Below, piece after piece: positions 55,401-64,000 of a DNA stretch of 64,000 nucleotides (positions are counted from its first letter, which is position 1; each line of letters starts with the position of its first letter). Both the position numbers and the translations under genes were made by a program. The notes below the pieces were generated by a model. The model was not told where the DNA came from. It worked only from the letters and a program-made list of their open reading frames with translations, and searched no databases. Source of the DNA: Trileptium ribeirensis (lineage: Eukaryota; Nematoda; Enoplea; Enoplida; Thoracostomopsidae); the NCBI GenBank assembly GCA_030248225.1, contig JASANE010001501.1, forward strand, positions 44,128-108,127, in the 5' to 3' direction.

Positions 55401-58400
55401 TGTCCAGTAGTAATAGTAACAATAAAGCATAATACATATTTTTCGACCAAATGTAATAAAGCTGCTCTGATGGACTAGTTATTATCTGCATGTAATTTTT
55501 TGACTCTTTATGTATGATACTATATGTATAATATATGTATACTATAATGATACTATATGTATGATGACATCGCCTGGATTGATTACAATTTGAATACAAA
55601 CAGTATACAGGAGTAGTATAGTAGAACTCTAGTTTCGGATGGTTGTACTGCAGCATTGTATATAATTTATATATTAATTTCTGACTGAGTTGATAACTAT
55701 ATCTTGAAAGTTTACTGACGAAGAGGAGCATACTGGATCATTGCAACGCTTTCGTCTACCCTCATAAGCCTATAAGATATAGGAACAGGGTGGGTCGGAT
55801 ACACCCCTAAAAACTTAGGGGGTCAAGTCGAAAACGATCACGTGGTCAAAACGGGCTTACATGTGCTAAAGCAGAAATGTCATATTCTTCTCCGTTATGC
55901 AGTCTTCGCAGAAGTGATAGCACAAAGGCCGAGTCCCCTACTGTTTCACTCTTGTCGATAGTAAATATATATATATATATGTATGTTCGGGCATTGATTC
56001 AATTGCGGAAATGGCATAACACCGACTGGTATTGCTGTATATAGAATCATAACACAGACACGGAAACGCAAAACAAAAAATCGCAATTTAGTTTAATCGA
56101 AATCAATCGAAATTTCGTTTAATCGAAATCGATCGAAATTTCGTTTAATCGAAATCGATCGAAATTTCGTTTAATCGAAATCGATCGAAATTTCGTTTAA
56201 TCGAAATCGATCGAAATTCTTGCACTTATTTCTGGCCAGGACTGTACATCTCATTTACAATAGAAACTTTGGAAACTTTCAAATCACCGCTTTCAAGAAA
56301 GGTTATAATTTCGGATCCCTCTCTCAAGTACATGTTTCAACAGCTTGCTGGAAATTCCCATCGGTTTCAATGTCCTCAGCAACCTCAACCGCTGTACCAT
56401 AAAGCCCAAACTTCAACTCTTTACATAGATCTAAAAATGCCTTTACAGCTAAATTTAAAAATGCCAAACTTATTATGGCTTTCGACGAAAAATTTTCGGC
56501 GTTTATGATCTCCTTTACTTGTTTGATCAGACCCTCAACTAAAATGGTTTAAAACACTCGTACTAATCTCTGCTTAAAAATCCCTATACGCAACTGGCCT
56601 TTCCAAAGAGTGGAGATGTATTTTAGAGGACCCCAAGATTTTCGACGCCCCCATCCCGACCCCGCCGGGCCACACCACCAGTGAACCGCCTTTGTATTTT
56701 TGAGGTGACATCGAAAACAATCATGTTAAAAAGAGGCGGCGAACACAAAATATAAACCCTAATCTATTTTGTTTCTGATTTATCATAAACTCTCACAAAA
56801 TGTAGTGCGACCTACCGAAATACGCATTTTTAGCAAAAATATCAACAAATGTGCTGCATATAAGTTGTAAAGACATAGAAAACTTGATAAATGCACCTGT
56901 ATGAAACCCTCTAGTGAACCTCTCGAGCACGCCCTCTCGACTAAAGTAGGGGAAATTTCTTCCAGGTTTTTTCTGGTTCACCCTGGTGGTGCGGTATAGC
57001 AATACAGCTCGAATCCCATAGATACTATTTTGGTCGCGCCGAAACACCAGCTTAATATGTACAGTCACGGTCAGAAATAAAAGCAAATGAGAATCCTTCA
57101 GCTTGAAAATTAACAGCTCTTCATATTCATAGACCGTACCTACATTTTGATAGGGATGCCACAGTTTATCGGTGGCCAATTTTTCGCTACCTTTTTTACA
57201 AATCAAGCTTCCCGTTTTTAGTACACCCGTTCAGTGTGGAAAACGATCGCAAATGCGAAATTATAGATATTTGTAACCCTCTGTGTGCAACTAATATATA
57301 AAAATGTGCCTCAATTTTTTGGCGCTAAAGTTTACAGCAAATTTATAGTTCCCGGTATAAGGTTTTTGCATACTGGTTCGTTGTTTATTGCTTAGTGATA
57401 ACAAAAAGGCAACTTTCTTAGTGACAAAAAGTAATTAAATTCAGTATTCGATGATAATTTTCGCGCTTTCTAAACAATTTCCCGTTTTGGTCATAAAATT
57501 TGTCATCTCTCTATTGCGCCAGTAAACTTTAGGTGATCCCGCCAATCATTCTATTTTGTCATCGCCGAAAACCGTTGTCACAAATTGTCGTAAAATTTTC
57601 GTTCTCAAAAATTTAGGAATTTTACTTGAAATTTCACAAAATGGTTAGATCTCAATGGTTAGAGCGCTGTGTTCGCGAACAATTTTACGCCGATTTTCAT
57701 CGACTAAAAAGGGTTCCGTAACAAATTTTATGCAAAAATATAAAATAGGATGGCTGGCGGGATCACCTTAAGTTTACTCGCGCATATCAATTTCCCGAGT
57801 TTCCCCGGTTTATCCCATTTGTGACAACCTTGGTCTGAACAATAATAAGACTAAACATCAGAAACATAAAGTTACATTATAGGTACACGATTACATTATG
57901 GATGAAACAAAAAAAATGCAAAAATTCGCTAATTCAATAATTATTATCAGCGTTGTGTGAGACAAAAAATGCATTCACATAGGTAGTTACACGCTATTTG
58001 AAGAAACTCCCCTCGCTACACAAGTTCCAATTTCTAGAAGTAACTCAATTCTATTTCATTTCTAATTTCTTATTTCTTCAATTTCTAGACTCTCGAGAAG
58101 TAACTAAGACGTTAAACGGTGCGCTAAAGAGTTCCTTTTTCGACTTTGGCGGAAATAACATCAGCCAAAATCCCTGTTCCTAATAGAAGCGACATTATGA
58201 TTTCGATTGCTTACCTTTACCACCGCTAATGTCTGCCTTATCGGTCGACAATATTCGCTGAGTTGTCGCCGATTTCTGTTTCGTCTGAGTTTCAGCAACC
58301 GCCGAAGTAAGCGTTTTCAACAAACTATCTTCCAATTCGTGTTGTGACATTTTGGACAGATTCTTTTTCGCCATTGCAGCATACTCGTCTACTTGATGCC

Positions 58401-60874
58401 GGAACGACGTTGATTCTCGCCTTTTATCGGCAAGGCTTCGCGTTGCAACACTGCCGCTAAAACTGCCAAACACATTATGTTCCTTTTGCTTCGGTGAACT
58501 ATCCAATCCACCGACAAATCCAGGCCGCTCTTCCACCGACTGATTACGAAGAGGACTGAAAATCATAAAACAAATTTTTGATAAAAGTTTACACCACAAA
58601 AATGTCAACCTCGTTTCTGCAAATAAGAAGCTGTCGGGAGCTGTGGGCTGCGAAATACAGGTATCCGTATGACCAAAATTGGCAAAGAACCCTTAAAAAC
58701 CGGCTTTTGCCATTTTGACCCAATTTTGCCAAATGAGGTCGGAGCTGTTCAATTTCATCATCCTCATGTTAGATGTTCGAGCCTCATCACTTTTGCTATC
58801 GAATAAAAAAAATTATCGAAATCCCTCCACCCAACCAAGAGTAATAAACGCCAGAAATAGAAAAAATGTCACAATTTGCCCCAGCGCCCTCAATAATAAT
58901 TACTTTCGCATATTCTTGCCATGTGTTATGTAGATTAAACTCGATCGATCTATCATAAATTTTATAAATCAAAATTTAATACTTAAGGTTCGCTCACTCG
59001 TTCAAACATTCCAAAGCATTTTTCTATTAATTTGTGATCAATTTGAACGTGTGGACCCAGTTTAAACTTTTGCAGCATATTACTATATTTTAGCCAATCA
59101 CAGTCAAAGAAAAATTTTGATTTATAAATACACATTGCAAAACATTTTTATCAACCGCGATTTGCCACATTTACATTACACTATAAATTACAGTAAAATT
59201 CTAAATAATTTTTTATAAAAATTGGAGCAAAGAACTTGAACATGTGAACCCATCTGCAATATCAATTCGTACTATGCTCAGTAGGTTATTAGCGCCAAAA
59301 TACGTGTTAATTCGCAACTTATAAAAATTGTTTAATTAACACCAAACGGCTAAAATCAACGTTCGTGTACACAAAAGGTTACAATAACATAGAAAATAAG
59401 AGTTACTCCGAATATTTCGAAAATCGATCCACTTGTTTATTGGAATGACGCGGTTGTTGTTGCCCCACGTGGCGTGGCATAAGGTCCAGCAGCGGCTTGG
59501 GTTTAGCATTTCTTGTCAAAACTGGACCTGCCGCCACAGCGCCAATTGGTTCCACCCGGCCACCACGATACTGCTTTCTTTCTAAACTTTCTTCGGCCGC
59601 TGGACTCATACTTCGTCTGCCGGACCGGCTATCTTGATCCATAAATGCCGGAACAAAGTTTCGGCTGCTGCGATTTTGACCGAAATGCCCAGGACCTAAA
59701 AATCGATCGCCCGCAAGACCTATTTTGACAGACGTTACGCCCCGCCCGGCAAATGCGTTATTTTTTAAATCACCGGGTCCCATATTTCCCAATGTGTTGT
59801 CGAACCCGTTACTGTTCCAAACCTGTGGTACACTACGACCTACCTCAGCGATTGATGATCGTAAGTTACCTTCACTATGGTAATAATTTGGCATATCGAC
59901 AATGGAAGGTATCGAAATGCTGCCAGTGCCCGGTTGCTGTTGCATATCGTTAAAAGTGTTTCGTTCACCATTGCTATTCATACTGTTGCTGATTTGATTT
60001 ACGAGAAACGGCATGCTCCCGCCACCCAACCTTTCAAGCGGTCTAAGCAACTGAGACTGGGTTTCAGTTGCAGCCCCGATTCCAAAATTATTTAATTTTG
60101 ACCCCTCTGGCAAACCAGCAATTCCTGAAAGGTCGATATCAAACTTAGTTGCTTCATTAGCCCTTGGGCCTTGCGGCTTTCCCAAAGCAGAAGGCCGTGG
60201 CAAAGCTGGTCCGTCCATTAAATTCATTGGTTTAGACCTCGGCCCCGCCCGGTTGGCAATATTTCCATCGTACGATGCTGAATTACCATGAACCAAAGAA
60301 CCAACATTAGTGAAACCTGGTTTCACTTCCCCGGTACCTCTTAGGAGAGCTTTTTTTACCAGCGAACCGAAATCTTCGGGTGGCCGCTTCCATCCAAAAC
60401 CTCCAACGCTTGCTGTGCCACCTCTAATCTTTTTGACGGAACCCCTATTTTCCAAATTTGACAGTAGAGGTTTAGCCGCTTGCGGATCGCGATCGCCTCC
60501 GAATTGAGGGCCGAGTTCTGGCAAAAGCGGTCGAGCTCCTAGTTCGCTGGTTGCCATGTTTAGGTTTGACCCTGCCTCCTGACGTTCAACACCCTGCTGT
60601 GCACGTTCGCCCCCAAGTGTACCTAAGAAACCTTTGTTACTGCGCAAATCGAATAAAGTGTTGCTCGCAAATTTTCCAATAATATCTATTCCACTATTGC
60701 TGCTGGATTGGAATAATGTATTCCTAGGTTCATCATCGAATGACAACCCCGGTGTAATGGTCGCCCGTTGACGGAAATTATGCAGACCAAAATCGCCCTC
60801 ACGCGATCCGCTAATACCTGGTGCCGAAGAAAATTCCGCATCGAGTATTGATTTCATTTCGTTTTGAGCCAAAC
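51640..60874 (-). CDS. Unidentified low-complexity Gly/Asn/Ser-rich protein (three exons found; 5' part missing)
   Basis: Three exons join in phase: 59407-60874, 58215-58555 and 51640-52445, with donors GTAACT and GTAAGC, acceptors TTTTCAG and TTTCAG, and the junction codons intact. About 870 residues in the window. The first exon begins at an acceptor (GATTACAG at 60875), so the start codon lies further right and was not found. The N-terminal part is rich in Gly, Asn, Pro and Ser with scattered Trp in polar context (FGWKRPP, QVWNSNG); the middle has a charged helix (DEYAAMAKKNLSKMSQHELE); the C-terminus has a Lys-rich stretch (KNKKKADGSVLGSLKKKK) and a final helical segment, DEFVLGSLTAADIASLPLAL, that looks like a small folded domain. 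I do not recognise the family. An RNP or granule-associated role would be a guess from composition only. Confidence 0.72.
53199..53366. mobile_element. MITE family M1, left-end copy
   Basis: Starts TA then CAGTCCTGGCCAGAAATAAG, then units of CGAAATCGATCGAAATTTCG and GTTTAATCG. The array decays after about 53320 and no right end is present, so it is truncated. Confidence 0.75.
56078..56244. mobile_element. MITE family M1, right-end copy with a regular 26-bp array
   Basis: Ends with the exact inverse of CAGTCCTGGCCAGAAATAAG followed by TA. Upstream are five nearly perfect 26-bp units of AATTTCGTTTAATCGAAATC plus GATCGA. The left end is not recognisable. These two one-ended copies face each other across about 2.7 kb (53199 left end, 56244 right end). 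Confidence 0.75.
57062..57090. mobile_element. M1-like terminal repeat, isolated
   Basis: TA followed by CAGTCACGGTCAGAAATAAA, matching the end at 17523. I found no partner nearby. Confidence 0.5.
58215..58555 (-). CDS. Unidentified gene, middle exon
   Basis: 341 bp; acceptor ATGATTTTCAG and donor GTAAGC; enters in phase 2 and leaves in phase 1. It encodes PLRNQSVEERPGFVGGLDSS, a Ser-rich stretch and the charged helical segment DEYAAMAKKNLSKMSQHELE. No known domain. Confidence 0.75.
58556..59406. other. Intron of the unidentified gene, with repeat R1 fragment
   Basis: 851 bp. 58635-58880 is a third copy of the unique part of repeat R1 (GTGGGCTGCGAAATACAGGT and GAGGTCGGAGCTGTTCAATT). The rest is AT-rich. 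Confidence 0.6.
58635..58880. repeat. Dispersed repeat R1, copy 3 (partial)
   Basis: Collinear with about 528-730 and 22065-22265: GGCAAAGAACCCTTAAAAAC is shared exactly with copy 2. It lacks the 170-bp tandem part. Confidence 0.65.
59407..60874 (-). CDS. Unidentified gene, upstream exon
   Basis: 1468 bp; acceptor TTTTGATTACAG; donor GTAACT chosen because it lies directly before an in-frame TAA and gives a phase-2 junction matching the next exon. It encodes LAQNEMKSILDAEF, then a long Gly/Asn/Pro/Ser-rich stretch. If the donor is wrong the protein would end at the TAA after DRFSKYSE. Confidence 0.72.
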
Positions 60875-61228
60875 CTGTAATCAAAATTTAAAACACCTAA
60901 CAAAATATCATACCTGACTTATCAAAATTGTAAGGCCCGGCATTAATGAAAACGTAACAGTTGCAGCCGGCTCGTGTTCTCTGGCAAAATTTTGAACTCC
61001 CTGGATAAATGCTCCTGAAAAGTTTGGTTTTCCACGGCAAAAGCAGTTGACACAAAAACCTGAACAATTTTTTTTCAAAATCCATGTCTGAAGCTAAAAA
61101 TTTGATTCAACTACATAAAAATCGCTCATAAAACTTTAGTGGAACACTAAAAACTCCAACATGATTTTCGCGGTCAAAATAGCTAAAACTGGATTTTTAG
61201 GAGTTGGTTGCCTAAATGAGCTATACGG

Positions 61229-61556
61229 CATGGAACAAACGGAACCGTCCATTTAAACCGGAATCGGAACCTTGTCTGCAATAAGTATTATAGTAAAACA
61301 GATGAAGTGCGAAATGAAAGCATTGTGGATTCAAATGTATTAAAAACTTTACATTAAACTAAGTCTTGTGTTGGAACTTGATCATTTTGTATATATAACG
61401 TATGACTACACCACAGATGAAGCAAAAAATGTGGACAAAAAATTTTTAAACAAAATTTTTAAACCTGAATTCGGGTTCCGGTATGGTTTTTTCCTTTTGC
61501 CGGAACCGCATCCGGAACACGATTTTCTCCGGAACCGGAATTCTGGTTACTTCCTG
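61229..61556. mobile_element. hAT-type non-autonomous element H1, deleted copy D
   Basis: 328 bp with an exact 8-bp duplication CTATACGG (61221-61228 and 61557-61564). Left end CATGGAACAAACGGAACC, right end GGTTACTTCCTG. It keeps both CCGG-rich ends but lacks most of the roughly 1.1-kb interior of copies A-C. Confidence 0.88.
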
Positions 61557-61934
61557 CTATACGGGTACCAGTGTTTTGCCGCCTGTATCTAGCGACACAT
61601 GCTTTTCTGAATAAGCTCATCAAAATCTACAATTTCGCTGAACAACAATTTTTATGAAACTACTCCCTGAAACGGCGTCGGCCCGGATCTGGTTTGTCTG
61701 CCCTCTGCCATAAACACAAAATTTTCAGGTTAAGACAAGTTATTGCATTTGCCTTACAAAAAATTTTTCGGCGATGGAGCACGTCGAATAGCTATGGTTT
61801 TATTATCTCGGATTAAGTGTGACTATATCTTAAGGGTTCAAACACTGCTCGGATTTTATGGCCAATCAAACGGATTTCCAGAATATTACACAACTTTTAA
61901 CGCTAACATAATAGTATGGAATATCAGAAAATGT

Positions 61935-61995
61935 CGACAGAAGTTGGATTTGAATCAACGACATTAGGCTTTACGCACCTCTAGCCTGTAGTTAA
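61935..61995 (-). other. tRNA-like fragment (T-arm-like)
   Basis: On the minus strand GTTGATTCAAATCCAAC can form a T-arm with 4 of 5 pairs, and AGGCT/AGCCT flank a 12-base loop upstream. A complete cloverleaf is not evident; a tRNA-derived SINE piece or chance is possible. Confidence 0.25.
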
Positions 61996-62492
61996 CTATT
62001 TTTAATTGTTTGCAGTGCGTTCAAAGCGGTCCATAAGTTTTCCGGTATGATGCCTGCAACAGTGTTGTATTATATAATGGTTAAGTATAACTAAAACATA
62101 ATAGTTACAGACGTTTTAGGCTCGATCAGCCGAATTTTCTTAAATATTTAGCCTTCTGATAGTTGGAAAGGCATTGCTTTCCGGTCGATTAAATCAGTGA
62201 CATTACGTTTGTCTGCGCACCGGCTTGACTTTATACATTTTAAGCGCTATTCGAAGGTTCATGGATAAACCAACCTAATTTACAGTATATACTCTTACTG
62301 CCTCGATGACGTTTGAATTGCCCCCTACAGAGCGACACATCCACATTCATCAATATTCGAAACGGAGCGAGCCGAGTTCCCATTGAGAGCCCTAGGGGAA
62401 AGGTAGCGAAAATTTCTTTGTGTCTGTTTCTTTCTGTTAAGCACAATTAATTTTCGACGGGACGTATTTCAGGGTCATTTCACACTACGATG

Positions 62493-62881
62493 ACCTTTTG
62501 GTCGGGGGGGTAAAACTGGATATTTTGGCCAGTAGCACGTAAACGTGCAGGGAACTGGTAAAAATGTTATTTGCGCTAAGAAGCGTCATTAGTTAGCTAG
62601 TTCAAACAAAAAAAAATTTCGGCTTCACGCACGCCGTAAGAGGCTGGACATCCACATAAGTCCCAAATTGACAAAAATCGTAATGACTAATTTTACGACC
62701 TCTTTTTTCGGGTAGTGTCGTGGCTCCGTGTTCGAAGTTATGGCCCAAATTCTTTTCTATGCAAGATTAGTCAGGTCTACACAACATTTTTAATTGCACG
62801 ATTTTCAAATCTACTCCAATCGTGGAGAGTGACAGCTGTCGATATGACATGAACCCCAGTTTTACCCCCCCCCCCCCCGAG
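62493..62881. repeat. Inverted G/C-run repeat pair, possible TIR element
   Basis: Left GGTCGGGGGGGTAAAACTGG and right its inverse CCAGTTTTACCCCCCC, extended by a longer C run. Related TACCCCCC...GACC motifs recur at 63030, 63187, 63208, 63356 and 63516, so this is one pair of a local repeat cluster. Confidence 0.5.
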
Positions 62882-64000
62882 TTTTTTGATCATTGCTCGT
62901 TACTTATGCATGGTACATAAACGTTGTTCATATATCATACCTGTCCCCTGGGTGCCTTTTGAAAAAATATTAACCCAGGTGCTTGCTGTTACTTACCCCA
63001 GCGCTAGGGTCAAAAGGTCGATTTTAGCACATTTGATTACCCCCCCCTACCGTTGCTAGTTAGGGGTATGGTGGAGTCAGTAGAAGTCAATTAATTTGTC
63101 TGTTATGGTTCTTTCCAATCACGAAGCGAATGGTGAAACGACCTGAGCTTTATCTCGCGCCCGACCTGTTGATCTCAGGCTTTTACCCACCCCCGACCAC
63201 ACTTTTACCCACCCCCGACCACCACCAAAATGTGGTAAAATCGAACATACGATGTTATTTCGAGGAAATTTCACGCTTTTGGTTCATAAGACATTGTGGC
63301 AACACATTTGGACGACATATGTCGCAAAATTATTTTTTTAAAAAAATTCTAAATTTACCCCCCCGACCATGGTCTCAGGCATGTACACTGGCAGTTGATA
63401 TGGGCTGCCATTTTGTACCCTCATAGTGGAAATTGTGGTATAGAATATCTTACATACCGTTTTCAAGTTAACTATGCTGGTTAAACACGGTCGAATTGGC
63501 CATTTCACATTTTTACCCCCCCCCCCCGACCACAAGCTACTTCCGGCATTCCAGCATATCTGGCAAAGGGTATGTTTTGAATTTTTTTGCATAACACTTC
63601 CCCCAGGCTAAACTATCGATATAAATAGCTACCGTTTATGGCCGCTTCGTTTCCATTTAATAACCGGTATAAATCGGCACCCCCGTATTTTAAAAGTGTT
63701 AAATTTGACCCAAGAATAGGAATAAAAAGCTTAATTTTTGATATACGGAGTTCCGCATAACGTCATTTTGACCGCGCTGATGGGCTGCACGAGATATGAT
63801 CACAAAATCGAGGCTAGATGCAACCTGGAGCATACCAGAGGCCATTTCATGGTACCTTGCGGAGCAGCAGGGGTGGTATTTGGGAAGCCATAGCATAAAA
63901 ACGGTTAAAAAATTTACTATAACGACCTCAAATTACGGATCCTTGATGTTTTTTTGGTCATAGGGTGTAAAAATGAAGATAATCGGAGCCAAAAAAGTCA

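Larger units (their letters stand above)
52446..58214. other. Intron of the unidentified gene, MITE fragments and anonymous repeats
   Basis: 5.8 kb, GTAAGC to TTTCAG. It holds one-ended M1 copies (53199-53366 and about 56078-56244) and an M1-like end at 57062. Near 53395-53425 the hairpin GAGCTCGGCGAAGCCGAGC is followed by a run of CGTTCG motifs. Around 54815-55015 a G/C-run-rich block is bracketed by a direct repeat GTTGTTCAGT. No exon was seen in between. Confidence 0.5.
60875..64000. other. Upstream intron or flank, hAT copy D and poly-C repeats
   Basis: 3.1 kb with the deleted hAT element 61229-61556, a tRNA-like stretch near 61935-61995, an inverted pair of G/C-run ends (about 62493-62881) and more runs of C to 63530. 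No exon could be supported. Confidence 0.5.

Noticed and set aside
56793..57206. 137-codon minus-strand open frame, considered as an extra exon of the unidentified gene.
   Set aside because: It runs through an M1-type MITE terminal repeat at 57062, has no supported splice sites, and the flanking exons join in phase without it.

Overview
This is a eukaryotic, AT-rich window, almost certainly from an invertebrate animal. The genes have spliceosomal GT-AG introns, introns reach several kilobases, exons are a small minority of the sequence, and the non-coding DNA is full of small transposons. I cannot place the organism further. All protein genes I can support are on the minus strand.

Region 1 (1-32545): one gene, the U4/U6.U5 tri-snRNP protein SART1/Snu66. 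It runs right to left from its ATG at 32545 and leaves the window at the left edge. I could place twelve coding exons; every intron between them is GT-AG and all eleven junction phases agree. The window carries about 1075 codons, already more than the whole human protein (about 800), because exon 2 adds a long charged His/Lys-rich N-terminal region. The C-terminal conserved part lies outside the window. The introns hold a 5'-truncated RTE-type retrotransposon (17566-20376) with a perfect 17-bp target duplication and a PHD-like finger after the reverse transcriptase, three roughly 1.1-kb hAT-type non-autonomous elements, several MITEs and a 110-bp tandem array.

Region 2 (32546-44545): an intergenic stretch built of MITEs and minisatellites, then an intronless PHF5A/SF3B14b gene (38645-38977), a second spliceosome component on the same strand. 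Just upstream of it is an 82-bp tandem array of about 18 units (39580-41057), then a 781-bp hAT-like element (42847-43627).

Region 3 (44546-51639): a zinc metallopeptidase exon with an intact HEXXHXXGXXH motif (44546 to about 46005), whose N-terminal exons I could not find, followed by about 5.6 kb with little I can recognise apart from two MITEs at the end.

Region 4 (51640-64000): three phase-compatible exons of one low-complexity Gly/Asn/Ser-rich protein that I do not recognise (C-terminus at 51640; the upstream exon ends at 60874 and its 5' part is not found). Its introns carry MITEs and a short deleted hAT copy (61229-61556) with an exact 8-bp target duplication. The right end is rich in C-homopolymer repeats.

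The most distinctive feature is the mobile DNA. At least four families of short inverted-repeat elements share one plan: a terminal inverted repeat of about 15-40 bp around a core made of many copies of a short palindromic or inverted motif, with a different motif in each family.
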